From Streptomyces sp. NBC_00443 (GTDB taxonomy: Bacteria; Actinomycetota; Actinomycetes; Streptomycetales; Streptomycetaceae), in NCBI RefSeq assembly GCF_036014175.1, contig NZ_CP107917.1, positions 6,386,001 through 6,450,000 on the forward strand: 64,000 nucleotides of DNA. Reading direction: 5' to 3'. Shown piece after piece: positions 7,953-15,374 of the stretch (position 1 is its first letter; the number at the start of each line of letters is the position of its first letter). The notes beneath the pieces were generated by a model. It was not told the DNA's origin. It saw nothing but the letters and a program-made list of their open reading frames with translations, and searched no databases. Position numbers and translations under genes: made by a program.

Positions 7953-8366
7953 GTGAACGTGAGCACCGGTATCGCGGGCCTCGACGCCGCCCTCGTGTGG
8001 GGCGGCGCGGTCTCCGTGCTGGCGACCGTCGTCACGGTCGCATGGCGGGCGATCCGCTCGGTGTCCCGGGTGGTCGGCCGTACGGGGCAGTTCCTCGACG
8101 ACTGGTATGGGGAGGAGGAGAGGCCGGGGGTCCCGGAGCGGCCGGGCGTCATGCAGCGCCTCGCGTCGCTGGAGGACGGCCTCGACCACCTCCGGCACGA
8201 GGTGCGGCCCAACTCGGGGGAGAGCCTGCGGGACGCGGTCGACCTGGCGAACCAACGGCTCGCCCGGTTGTGCCCGGACCCCGAGCCCGGGTGCGGCGAC
8301 TCACGGCAAGGGTGTGGCCCGCCTCCGTCGCCGCCCGAGGAACCGCCGGCCAGCCCGGCCCCATGA
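7953..8366 (+). CDS. Second lysis-cassette membrane protein (DUF2746-like)
   Basis: This 137-residue protein starts at GTG with GGAGG 7 bases upstream. One transmembrane helix lies near residues 12-32. A short charged region and a predicted coiled coil (VMQRLASLEDGLDHLRHEV) follow, then a Pro-rich tail. Actinophages often carry such a single-span protein beside a two-span holin, where it may act as a second holin or antiholin. The role is inferred from architecture and position. Confidence 0.6.
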   Translation: MNVSTGIAGLDAALVWGGAVSVLATVVTVAWRAIRSVSRVVGRTGQFLDDWYGEEERPGVPERPGVMQRLASLEDGLDHLRHEVRPNSGESLRDAVDLANQRLARLCPDPEPGCGDSRQGCGPPPSPPEEPPASPAP

Positions 8367-8368
8367 CC

Positions 8369-8410
8369 AGGACCCTCGCCCTCCTCCGTGTCCGGGAGGG
8401 CGGGGGTCCT
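8369..8410 (+). terminator. Strong hairpin terminator after the lysis genes
   Basis: A 16-bp stem (8369-8384 with 8395-8410, one G-U pair) and a 10-base loop follow immediately after the lysis cassette. It lacks a T-run. It probably marks the end of the late operon. Confidence 0.8.
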
Positions 8411-8456
8411 GCCTCGTCTGTGGGATCCTGTCCGGCGCACGAGACGGAGGACACCC

Positions 8457-8972
8457 GTGACTGCTGACACCGACCTCGACGATCTCCTCGCGGCGCTCCC
8501 GCCGCTGGACACCCGGAAGATCCTCGACGAGATCCAAGCCGCCCGACGGCGGGCCGAGAGCGCGCCGCCGCCGAGCGTCATCCCGCCACCCGAGCACGTC
8601 TTTCCGAACGGCCGCCGCTGGTCGTCGCCCGTGCTCGCGTTCCCCTGTCCGCACCGGTGCGGGTGGGCGCACCTGGAGGACCCGGTCGTCAACGACCTGG
8701 AGGAGGCGTGCCAACCGTTCGTGATCCCGGCCGGGACCGAGGAGGAGATGACCCGGGCGTTCAACGCGCGCGCGGACGCCCGCGCCGAGGCGCTGCGGGC
8801 CCGGATCGAGAACGGGATCCGCGAACATCTGGGAACGGCGCATTCGGATCACGACGGTGTGCGCACACTGGGAGCGCGCCCCCAGTCATCCCCCCCGGCT
8901 GGGAGCCACGGTGCGGCCCCGCCTTCCTCCCCCCCGATGGCGGGGCCGCCGTACGTCCGAGGAGAGTCGTGA
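8457..8972 (+). CDS. Hypothetical protein with a possible zinc knuckle
   Basis: I choose GTG 8457 (ACGGAGG just upstream) over an upstream in-frame GTG that lies inside the terminator. The 171-residue product has an acidic, helical N-terminus and then FPCPHRCGWAH. Residues near 115 read EHLGTAH, so Cys-x3-Cys plus His-x4-His could bind zinc. The C-terminal 45 residues are low-complexity Pro/Ser/Ala. Similar CxxxCGWxH proteins are common small genes in Streptomyces and its phages. The function is unknown. It overlaps the next gene by 4 bases (GTGA). Confidence 0.6.
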   Translation: MTADTDLDDLLAALPPLDTRKILDEIQAARRRAESAPPPSVIPPPEHVFPNGRRWSSPVLAFPCPHRCGWAHLEDPVVNDLEEACQPFVIPAGTEEEMTRAFNARADARAEALRARIENGIREHLGTAHSDHDGVRTLGARPQSSPPAGSHGAAPPSSPPMAGPPYVRGES

Positions 8973-9250
8973 CCGACGAGACCACCGAGCCCGGGTGCCC
9001 CTGGTGCCGGCATGCCATCGAGGAGCACGAGGAGCGGGGCGGGCACCGGGTGTGCACGCGAGGACGTGAGCGTCCGTCATGCCGGGCCTGCGCAGAGATC
9101 CGTGACCGGCTGACCGTTCCCGAGGCGCCGCTCACCTTCGCCGCGGTGATGGACCGTCCGCCGAGCGTCCTGCCGTACCCGCTCGTCTACGGGCGACCCC
9201 TCCGCCAGCGAGTAATGCACCCCCCGGCTACGGTCCCTGACGTCAGATAG
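8969..9250 (+). CDS. Small protein with two CxxC knuckles (hypothetical)
   Basis: This 93-residue frame overlaps the previous stop (GTGA) with GAGGAGAG just upstream. Residues 10-50 contain CPWC, an internal Cys and CRAC, consistent with a treble-clef or zinc-ribbon fold of the kind found in phage DNA-interacting proteins. The remainder is not recognised. Coupling to the preceding gene suggests the two act together. Confidence 0.55.
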   Translation: MTDETTEPGCPWCRHAIEEHEERGGHRVCTRGRERPSCRACAEIRDRLTVPEAPLTFAAVMDRPPSVLPYPLVYGRPLRQRVMHPPATVPDVR

Positions 9251-9269
9251 TGCTGCTGCTACTCGACAA

Positions 9270-9310
9270 CCGACGCCCGCCCGGAGACCCAGCTCCCGGG
9301 CGGGCGTTGG
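9270..9310. terminator. Bidirectional hairpin terminator
   Basis: A 15-bp stem (9270-9284 with 9296-9310, one G-T pair) and an 11-base loop sit between the convergent ends of the zinc-knuckle gene and the small minus-strand gene. Confidence 0.75.
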
Positions 9311-9314
9311 GCAT

Positions 9315-9488
9315 TCAGGCGGCCGGGGTGTAGTCGTCCTCGTGGAGTTCGCGCCACTGGGCGAGCAGGCGCTCATATCGGTCTGTGCGCTGGGGACTTG
9401 GGGGCTCGTCTATCAGTCTGCGGATCGCTGCGTTGACCCGTGTGCGGGCGCGCTGCAGCGGGCCGTGAGGCCGAGAGCGGGAGGGCAT
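9315..9488 (-). CDS. 57-residue conserved-type small protein, divergent to the Xre regulator
   Basis: This ATG-to-TGA frame encodes 57 residues: an Arg-rich start, then RVNAAIRRLIDEPPSPQRT, YERLLAQWRELHEDDY and a short tail. Its composition is balanced and helical rather than the Pro/Arg noise of shadow frames. It resembles small proteins I associate with Streptomyces Xre-regulator loci. GGTGA lies 5 bases before the ATG. It is divergent from the regulator at 9623 and ends against a bidirectional terminator. A partner or antitoxin-like role is possible but unproven. Confidence 0.55.
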   Translation of the reverse strand: MPSRSRPHGPLQRARTRVNAAIRRLIDEPPSPQRTDRYERLLAQWRELHEDDYTPAA

Positions 9489-9536
9489 GACGTCACCGTA
9501 CGAGCTGGCACTGACACCGGGGAGGGTCGCCCAGAG

Positions 9537-9576
9537 CTGCGCCCCTCGTCGGCTCGGGAGCGACGAGGGGGCGCAG
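9537..9576 (+). other. Large imperfect inverted repeat upstream of the Xre gene
   Basis: CTGCGCCCC-TCGTCG (9537-9551) pairs with CGACGA-GGGGGCGCAG (9561-9576), giving a 15-bp stem with one bulge. It lies between the divergent genes and upstream of the operator. It could be a terminator or part of the regulatory region. Confidence 0.5.
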
Positions 9577-9587
9577 ATCGGAGTAGC

Positions 9588-9610
9588 GTTCTGAGTGTCT
9601 AGGTCAGAAC
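9588..9610. promoter_or_regulatory. Candidate operator of the Xre regulator
   Basis: A perfect 7-bp inverted repeat, GTTCTGA-N9-TCAGAAC, lies 12 bases before the regulator start and abuts its GAGGAG ribosome binding site. A dimeric HTH protein bound here would block its own transcription. Confidence 0.6.
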
Positions 9611-9622
9611 GAGGAGACCAGT

Positions 9623-10867
9623 ATGCCCCTCAGCAGTGACGAGCACATCGGCACACGCGTCCGGATCGCCCGGAATGCTGCCGGATTGACCCAGGTTGAG
9701 CTAGCGGATTTCCTCGACAGGACGGCCGATTGGGTCGCTGGCGTCGAGAACGGCCGTAGAGCACTGGACCGATTTTCTGTCATCACCGCGATCGCCGAAC
9801 GGTGTGACGTTGACGTGGTCTGGCTCCTGGGCCAGCCGTACCGTCTGGAACGCAACGGGGGCAGCCTCGCGCACGCCCACATCCCGGCCCTGCGTACCGG
9901 CCTGCGCCGCTCGAACCTCATCCTGTCCGGACACCCAGGGATGGACCCCTCCGGGGCGCCGGTCGACCTCGCGGTCCTGCGCCGGCGCTCCGCCGCGGCG
10001 AACTCCGCCCGCCAGGCGGCGAACCTCCCGAAGGTCGCCACCCTCCTCCCGCCCCTTGTCGAGGATCTGAACACCGCGCTCCTCGTCGTCGACGGCCCCG
10101 CCCGCGAGGAAGCCCTCCGGCTCCTGGCGGACGCCGCCCGCACCGCGCGCATGTGCCTCAACCAGCTCGGCTACCCGGATCTCGCCTGGTCCTCGGCCGA
10201 GGTCGCGGCCGGCGCGGCGACGATGCTCGGCGACCCCGTGGTGAAGGCCGCCGTCGCCTGGGACCGGTGCGGCGCCCTGCTGCACCAAGCCACCCTGCGC
10301 GAGGCGATCGCTGTCGCCGATGCTGCCCTGCGGGACCTGGAGCCGTACGCGACCGCCCGGGGCGCCGACGAGCGGGCGGTGTCTCTGCGCGGGGCGCTGC
10401 ACCTGCGGGCGGCGATCGGGCACGCCCGCGGCGGGCACGCAGACGACGCCTGGGCGCGCGTTGACGCCGCGCTGGAGGACGCCGACCGGCTCGGCCCGGC
10501 CTGGTACGACCTGGAGGCACAGACGGTGTTCGGGCGGGGCACGGTGGCCGTGCACGCGGCGGAGGCCGGGGTCGAGGTAGACCAGCCGGACACGGGCCTG
10601 AAGCGGGTGCCCAACGCCGACGTCAACGACGTCCCCAGCAAGGAGCGTCGCACTCACTTCGCGATCGACAAGGCGCGCGCCCTGCACCGTATGGGGCGCA
10701 GCGCCTCGGCCGTGGTGAAGCTGCGTGAGGCCGCCGGGCAAGCGCCGTACTACGTCTACGCCGACCCGATGGCGAGGGCGCTGGTGTCGGACCTGGCCCG
10801 GGTCAACGTGCCGTCACAGGCGTCGGCGCTCTCCGGGCTGATCCGGAACATGGAACTCGTCGGGTAG
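9623..10867 (+). CDS. Xre-family regulator with long C-terminal helical domain
   Basis: This 414-residue protein has an N-terminal HTH_3 domain (residues ~9-65: IGTRVRIARNAAGLTQVELADFL, then DWVAGVENGRRALDRFSV). Its ~300-residue helical region looks like a tetratricopeptide-type sensor (EEALRLLADAARTARM, REAIAVADAALRDLE, KARALHRMGRSASAVVKL). This build is common among Streptomyces regulators encoded near DUF6415 or prim-pol-like partners and differs from a classical short phage repressor. ATG 9623 has GAGGAG 6 bases upstream. The inverted repeat just upstream suggests autoregulation. It probably controls the 57-aa gene or the downstream 11000-11964 genes. Confidence 0.82.
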   Translation: MPLSSDEHIGTRVRIARNAAGLTQVELADFLDRTADWVAGVENGRRALDRFSVITAIAERCDVDVVWLLGQPYRLERNGGSLAHAHIPALRTGLRRSNLILSGHPGMDPSGAPVDLAVLRRRSAAANSARQAANLPKVATLLPPLVEDLNTALLVVDGPAREEALRLLADAARTARMCLNQLGYPDLAWSSAEVAAGAATMLGDPVVKAAVAWDRCGALLHQATLREAIAVADAALRDLEPYATARGADERAVSLRGALHLRAAIGHARGGHADDAWARVDAALEDADRLGPAWYDLEAQTVFGRGTVAVHAAEAGVEVDQPDTGLKRVPNADVNDVPSKERRTHFAIDKARALHRMGRSASAVVKLREAAGQAPYYVYADPMARALVSDLARVNVPSQASALSGLIRNMELVG

Positions 10868-10882
10868 CGCGGGGCGCACGAG

Positions 10883-10910
10883 GGGGCGCTCCTGCTTACC
10901 GGAGCGCCCC
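10883..10910 (+). terminator. Terminator after the Xre gene
   Basis: A perfect 10-bp stem GGGGCGCTCC / GGAGCGCCCC (10883-10892, 10901-10910) has an 8-base loop and lies 16 bases after the stop. Confidence 0.8.
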
Positions 10911-10933
10911 TGCGAAAAAAGTAGGGTCCGCGG

Positions 10934-10989
10934 CTTGTCTGCGGACAACCCTGGTGGGGTCACAGTTCGTACCCGAGTGAACACCAGGG
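10934..10989 (+). promoter_or_regulatory. Palindromic control region before the prim-pol-like gene
   Basis: TTGTC-TGCG-GACAA (10934-10947) is a perfect short palindrome. A wider pair CCCTGGTG / CACCAGGG (10949-10956, 10982-10989) follows and ends 10 bases before ATG 11000. No clear -10/-35 pair is seen. These are likely regulator sites for the following two genes. Confidence 0.45.
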
Positions 10990-10999
10990 GGTATCGGCA

Positions 11000-11569
11000 A
11001 TGGAGCCGATCAACACCCGCGACTCGGCCACCGCAGCAAGGGCTTACCTGGCCCTGGAGTGGCCGCTCGCGTTGGGCCACCGGTACCGGCCCAAGCAGGG
11101 CTGCACCTGCGACCGAGCCGACTGTCCGATTCCCGGGGCGCATCCCGACCCCGCCGCGGCTCGCCTGGACGAGTCGTCTCTCCTCGGCGCTCTGGAGTCC
11201 TCGCCGGGCGCCGGGCTCATCGCCTACACCGAGCGGTTCGACGCGGTCCTCGTCCCCCGTCAGATCGGCATGGCCGCGATGGTCCTCCTCGACCGCGCGA
11301 GCCCGGTCACGTGCCTGGTCGTGGGGCAGGACACCTACGCCCTGCTCGTCCTCCCGTCGACCGGCCGGTACGCCGCAGTGGACGAGCGGGTCGAGGTGCG
11401 CACCGGCTCCGAGGGATGGATCGCCCTCCCGCCGAGCCGGGGCGTGCGGTGGGACACCGCGCCGTGGATCGAGGCGAGCACTCAGCCGCGGAAGCTGATC
11501 CACGGCGACGAGATCCGCCACCAGCTCGCCGACTGCTTCCAGGTCGTCAGCACGGGGGCGATCTCATGA
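11000..11569 (+). CDS. Truncated primase/polymerase-like protein
   Basis: This 189-residue protein opens with AARAYLALEWPLALGHRY and CTCDRADCPIPGAHP. That matches the N-terminal pattern of the bifunctional DNA primase/polymerase (prim-pol) fold as found in Streptomyces proteins, including the Cys-rich metal loop. The usual acidic catalytic pair of true prim-pols is not evident, and the protein is shorter than full enzymes. A non-catalytic or regulatory role is therefore as likely as nucleotide polymerisation. It ends in an ATGA overlap with the DUF6415 gene and follows the Xre regulator, a recurrent Streptomyces arrangement. Confidence 0.6.
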   Translation: MEPINTRDSATAARAYLALEWPLALGHRYRPKQGCTCDRADCPIPGAHPDPAAARLDESSLLGALESSPGAGLIAYTERFDAVLVPRQIGMAAMVLLDRASPVTCLVVGQDTYALLVLPSTGRYAAVDERVEVRTGSEGWIALPPSRGVRWDTAPWIEASTQPRKLIHGDEIRHQLADCFQVVSTGAIS

Positions 11570-11964
11570 CCGGACCCCGGCTGATGGCGAGGACGGAGGC
11601 CCATGACGCAGCAGGAGGGGACGTCATGACGGTCGCCGAGGAGCACCGCCTCAACGCCGGGGTCATCCGTCGCGACTTCCTCGACGGGCTCAACGCCATG
11701 ACGGACGCGCGCGCCGAGGAGCTGCGTCAGCCGCTGACCGAGCACGTCCGCGCCCTCGTGCCCGCCGTGCGGGCGCTCCTGCCCTACATGGAGCCGAGGC
11801 GCCGGCAGCAGGCCGAGCACTGCCTGAAGCGGGCGGCCGAGACGCTGGAGCTGGTCGCGGCCGTCACCCCGCTCACCCCGATAGGGCGCACTCACGACCT
11901 CGCCGTGTCGGCCCGCGCTCTGCTGGTCCTGTACCGGCGCCCTGGCTTCCCCGAGACCGACTAG
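11566..11964 (+). CDS. DUF6415-family protein
   Basis: This 132-residue, all-helical protein starts at the ATG overlapping the previous stop (ATGA). Residues ~40-130 (LTEHVRALVPAVRALLPYM, AEHCLKRAAETLELV, HDLAVSARALLVLYRRPG) match the small Streptomyces family annotated DUF6415, often labelled natural-product related although its biochemical role is unknown. It is coupled to the prim-pol-like gene. An alternative ATG lies at 11626. The double terminator follows directly. Confidence 0.65.
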   Translation: MTGPRLMARTEAHDAAGGDVMTVAEEHRLNAGVIRRDFLDGLNAMTDARAEELRQPLTEHVRALVPAVRALLPYMEPRRRQQAEHCLKRAAETLELVAAVTPLTPIGRTHDLAVSARALLVLYRRPGFPETD

Positions 11965-11987
11965 CGGGGCAGCCCCCTTTCCCGACT

Positions 11988-12062
11988 CCCGCCGGCGCGT
12001 GACGACTCCTCGCCGGCGGGGCTCAACCTCCGGCCGCCCGCAACCCCGTCGGGCGGCCGGAG
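11988..12062 (+). terminator. Double hairpin terminator
   Basis: Two perfect stems stand in tandem: CCCGCCGGCG / CGCCGGCGGG (11988-11997, 12011-12020) and a 13-bp stem CTCCGGCCGCCCG / CGGGCGGCCGGAG (12028-12040, 12050-12062). They insulate the regulator block from the three-enzyme cassette. Confidence 0.8.
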
Positions 12063-12149
12063 CCCTCTCTCACGAACCCCCGAGGAGGCGTTCGTCGTGA
12101 CCACCGGCGTCTATGCCGCACCCCCTTAGCTCGGCCCACCGTCGCCGAG

Positions 12150-13304
12150 GTGTTCGTCCATGCAGCCGCCCGGATCCACCAGGCCGCCGCCGCGCTCTGG
12201 CCCGGGGAGCCCGTACTCCTCGACGCGCACGTCCCCAGCGTCACCGGGTACGTGCACCGCGCCCGGGTCGGCGAGCGCACCCTGTACGCCAAGACGTCCA
12301 TCCTGGGCGTCTCCCTCGTCTCCCTGCTGCGCGGCGCCTGCGGTTCCTGGCCCACGGTGCTCCAGGAACAACAGGAGTACGAGCAGCGGCCGGACGGGCT
12401 CCTCGTCCGCGAGGCCGCGCAACTGCGGATCCTGTCCGGCCCGGCTGGGCCGCAGGTCTGCCCGGTCGCCGGCATCCATGACGGCGTCATCTTCACCGAG
12501 GCCGTCCCCGGCCCCACCCTCGCGGACCTCCTCCTCGGCATGCCCGAGCGGACACGCGAGCTGATGGAGCAGACCCTCGCCGAGCTGCGCCCCCTGCACC
12601 GGCCGGGCGCCGCGCGCCGCCTGGACCCGGCCGGGACGATCGGGGAGCGCAGCATCGGGGGGACGTTCCTGCGGAAGTTCAACGGTGCGGCGGCCGAGTA
12701 CGTCGACGACCTCGGCGCCGAACGGTGCGACCCCGAGACCCGGGCCGCGGTCGTCGAGCTGGTCCGCGCGAGCGTGGCCCGGCTTCACGGGCTGCGGATG
12801 ACGCTGCCCGCCCCGGTCGGCACGTCCCTCGCGTACGGGGACCTGAAGCCCGAACACGTCGTGTGGCCCGACGGTCCCGACTGCCGGCCGGTGCTCCTCG
12901 ACCCCGGGCTCCTGCGAGGGAGTCCCATGGTCGACCTGGCGAAGCTGATGAGCCGGACCGTGCTGGTCCTCGTCGCGCACCGGCCGGACCCGGTGGTCAC
13001 CCGTCAGATCCTTGACGGCCTCGCGCTCCTGGCCCTGTCCCGCGCCGGGCACCTGGGCGCGCGGGAGCGGCGGCCGTGGCTGCGGCACCTGCTGACGCTG
13101 TGGCTGATGGACACCCTCAACATCACCACGACCTACCTGTCCGCCCCGGCCGCGCTGCCCCTGCCCCGGCTCGGCCTGGCCCTCGTCGAGCGGGCGCTCC
13201 CGCTGTGCCTCCTCGTCGACACGGTGAGCGCCGACCTCCTCGACCCGGCCGCCCGTGGCACCGGGGACAGGATCCTCGACAGGATCGCCGAGGTGGCCGC
13301 GTGA
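12150..13304 (+). CDS. APH/protein-kinase-like phosphotransferase, first gene of the three-enzyme cassette
   Basis: From GTG 12150 this is a 384-residue kinase-fold protein. Residues ~229-236 (YGDLKPEH) correspond to the catalytic loop, with Asp231 as base; the usual histidine is Tyr and the usual metal Asn is His. LLDPG (Asp251) matches the DFG-like metal aspartate, and Lys48 in LYAKTS may be the ATP lysine. The C-terminal ~100 residues are helical. GTG 12150 has no good ribosome binding site. A strong GAGGAGG (12082-12088) instead serves GTG 12097, whose frame stops after 10 codons at 12129; one extra C in the C5 run would join the frames, giving MTTGVYAAPP then LARPTVAEV. The substrate is unknown. 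It ends in a GTGA overlap. Confidence 0.68.
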   Translation: MFVHAAARIHQAAAALWPGEPVLLDAHVPSVTGYVHRARVGERTLYAKTSILGVSLVSLLRGACGSWPTVLQEQQEYEQRPDGLLVREAAQLRILSGPAGPQVCPVAGIHDGVIFTEAVPGPTLADLLLGMPERTRELMEQTLAELRPLHRPGAARRLDPAGTIGERSIGGTFLRKFNGAAAEYVDDLGAERCDPETRAAVVELVRASVARLHGLRMTLPAPVGTSLAYGDLKPEHVVWPDGPDCRPVLLDPGLLRGSPMVDLAKLMSRTVLVLVAHRPDPVVTRQILDGLALLALSRAGHLGARERRPWLRHLLTLWLMDTLNITTTYLSAPAALPLPRLGLALVERALPLCLLVDTVSADLLDPAARGTGDRILDRIAEVAA

Positions 13305-14230
13305 CGGCCCGGGCCCCCGCCGTGGGCGTCATCGGTACCGGCGCGGTCGGACAGGCCGTCTGCGGCGCCCTGGTGGCCTCCGGGTTGTGCGACCGGCTCC
13401 TCGTCGCCTCCCGCACCGTCGAGCAGGCCGCGGCCCTCGTCGACGACCTCGACGACATGCGGGCGGCGGTGGGCTCCCCGGTCTGGCCGGCCGCGGCCGA
13501 GGTCGAGGAGCTGCGCGCGTGCGCCGCCGTGGTGGTCGCCGTCCGCGCCCGGTTCACGAACACGAGGACCAGCGACGTCCGCATGGGCGGGGCGCAGGCC
13601 AACGGGCCCGTCATCCGTTCCCTCGCCGGCCAGTTGGCGGGCTACGGGGGGACGGTGCTGGTCGTTACCAACCCCGTCGACCTGCTGACGCGCCTGTTCG
13701 CCGAGGTGTCCGGCTGTCGCCGGGTGTTCGGCATCGGGTCCGGCCTGGACTCCGCCCGCTACCGGCTCACCCTCGCCCGGCTCCTGGACGTGCCCGTCGG
13801 CGCGGTCGCCGGGCACGTCATCGGCGAGCACGGGGAGGCGCACGTCGTGTGCGCCTCGTCGACGACCGTCAACGGCCTGCCCGTGCCCGTCCCCCTCCAG
13901 CAGGTTCGGGACGAGCTGAGGGCCAGGCCCGGACGGATCAACTCGGGGATCGGCCGCACGCGGTGCGGTCCCGCTGGTGCGGTGACGTCCACGCTGCGCC
14001 TGGCCTGCGGTGTCGAGGACGGAACGACCGAGCTGTCCGCCCCACACGGGGAGAGCTGGCTCGGTATTCCAGTGCGCTTCACCGGGGGCGAGCCCCTACC
14101 GTCGTTGCCTCCGCTGGACGCTGCCGAGGCCCGGCAGTTGGAGGCCGCGAGTTCCAAGCTGCGCGCCGCCTATCAGGCCGTGCGCGGTGTCCCGTTGCAA
14201 CCCCTCCCCTCCGGAAGGAATGGATCATGA
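13301..14230 (+). CDS. Lactate/malate dehydrogenase-fold NAD-binding protein
   Basis: This 309-residue protein has the full LDH/MDH order: a Rossmann GxGxxG (GVIGTGAVGQ, residues 9-18), TNPVD at 123-127, GSGLDSARYR at 147-155 with the conserved Asp and Arg, and GEHG at 175-178 containing the catalytic histidine (His177). The mobile substrate loop (RARFTNTRTSDVRMGG) differs from classic LDH and MDH, so the substrate is probably another 2-hydroxy or 2-oxo acid. The start is GTG 13301 in a GTGA overlap, and the end overlaps the next gene (ATGA). Central metabolism is unlikely inside a prophage cassette. Confidence 0.8.
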   Translation: MTARAPAVGVIGTGAVGQAVCGALVASGLCDRLLVASRTVEQAAALVDDLDDMRAAVGSPVWPAAAEVEELRACAAVVVAVRARFTNTRTSDVRMGGAQANGPVIRSLAGQLAGYGGTVLVVTNPVDLLTRLFAEVSGCRRVFGIGSGLDSARYRLTLARLLDVPVGAVAGHVIGEHGEAHVVCASSTTVNGLPVPVPLQQVRDELRARPGRINSGIGRTRCGPAGAVTSTLRLACGVEDGTTELSAPHGESWLGIPVRFTGGEPLPSLPPLDAAEARQLEAASSKLRAAYQAVRGVPLQPLPSGRNGS

Positions 14231-15363
14231 CTGCTCATGCCGTACGCCTGGAGAGCGCCGGCGCGTCCGTGACCGTCGTCTCCTCCGAGCGGGCCGTCAC
14301 CGACTGGTCGGCCCGGTACTTCGGACCGTGGTGGAAGGCGGCCGAGGTGCCGTCGGAGAGCGTGTGCACGGGCGCCGTGGTGACCGCGGCGGTCGACACG
14401 AGCCAGTACGACGACGTGTCGTTCGCGGTGACGCAGGCCCCGCACACCAGCACCGAGTACGCGCGCGCTCAGCTCCTCCTCGCCCGGGACGTCTCGGCCG
14501 GGACCGTACGGGCCACGTCTCCGAAGCAGGCGCTCGCCTACCGGTCCGAGCCCGGCGCCGGGCGGCTGGACGTGTTCGGCTGCCAGACCGAGGACGTCGC
14601 CACGGCGACCGCCCGCCTCGCCCGCGAGATGATGCGCGGTCAACTCCTGCGCGACGGGTGGGCGGTGCTCCACGCCTCGGCCGTCGTCGACGAGAACGGA
14701 CGGACCGTCCTGACCCTCGGCAGCAAGGGAGCGGGGAAGACGACGACGGCCCTCGCCCTCGCGGCCGGCGGCGGGTACGGGCTCCTGGCGAACGACCGGG
14801 TGTTCGTCCGCCCCAACGACCGGGGAGGTGTGGACGTCCTGCCGTGGCCGTCGGCCGCCGCGCTCGGGCTTGGGCTGCTGAAGGCCCTCGGCTGGTTCGC
14901 CGAGGTGCGCGAGCGCCTGGAGGCCGGGGAGTCGCTGCACCCGACGCAGGACGGCCGGGTCACCGAGGCGATCCGGACCGGGGACTCCACGCCCATGTGG
15001 GACGGCGGGAAGGAGCTGAAGGCGCAGGTGTTCCCCGACCAGTTCCCGGAGTGGTTCGGGGTGCCCCTGGCGACCGAGGGCGAGGCCGCGGCCCTGGTGT
15101 TCCCCCGGATCGACCGGGAGGCGGTGCCGGCCGTCGAGGAGCGCGACCGGTCCCTGAGTGACCGGGACTTCATGAGCGGCGCGACCGAAGACCGTTACCC
15201 GGACGTGTTCGGTCTGCTGGGGATGGACGGCGGCGGGGCGGTCGGCGCCCGCCGGGAGGTCGCCCGGCTCCTGGCGGAGCTGCCTCACCACAGCGTGGTT
15301 CTCGGCCACGACCTCGCGGAGAACGCTCACTTCCTCTCCGGGCTCACCAAGGGATGCGGCTGA
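14227..15363 (+). CDS. HPr-kinase-like P-loop protein
   Basis: This 378-residue protein starts at ATG 14227 (ATGA overlap, GGAAGGA 7 bases upstream). Residues 145-195 show the HprK-C fold: WAVLHASAVVDENGRTVLTLG, Walker A GSKGAGKT (165-172), then GYGLLANDRVFV in place of the canonical kinase's acidic catalytic stretch. HprK/P phosphorylates or dephosphorylates a serine of HPr. Relatives in peptide-biosynthesis clusters phosphorylate peptides or small metabolites. The N-terminal 130 residues are not recognised. It closes the three-gene cassette. Confidence 0.75.
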   Translation: MTAHAVRLESAGASVTVVSSERAVTDWSARYFGPWWKAAEVPSESVCTGAVVTAAVDTSQYDDVSFAVTQAPHTSTEYARAQLLLARDVSAGTVRATSPKQALAYRSEPGAGRLDVFGCQTEDVATATARLAREMMRGQLLRDGWAVLHASAVVDENGRTVLTLGSKGAGKTTTALALAAGGGYGLLANDRVFVRPNDRGGVDVLPWPSAAALGLGLLKALGWFAEVRERLEAGESLHPTQDGRVTEAIRTGDSTPMWDGGKELKAQVFPDQFPEWFGVPLATEGEAAALVFPRIDREAVPAVEERDRSLSDRDFMSGATEDRYPDVFGLLGMDGGGAVGARREVARLLAELPHHSVVLGHDLAENAHFLSGLTKGCG

Positions 15364-15374
15364 CCCCCATCATT

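Noticed and set aside
6608..8764. 718-residue minus-strand frame opposite the lysis cassette
   Set aside because: Shadow of the endolysin and membrane-protein genes; no recognisable domain.
12097..12129. 10-codon frame as a RiPP precursor peptide for the kinase cassette
   Set aside because: It is too short for a leader plus core and is explained better as the displaced start of the kinase gene.
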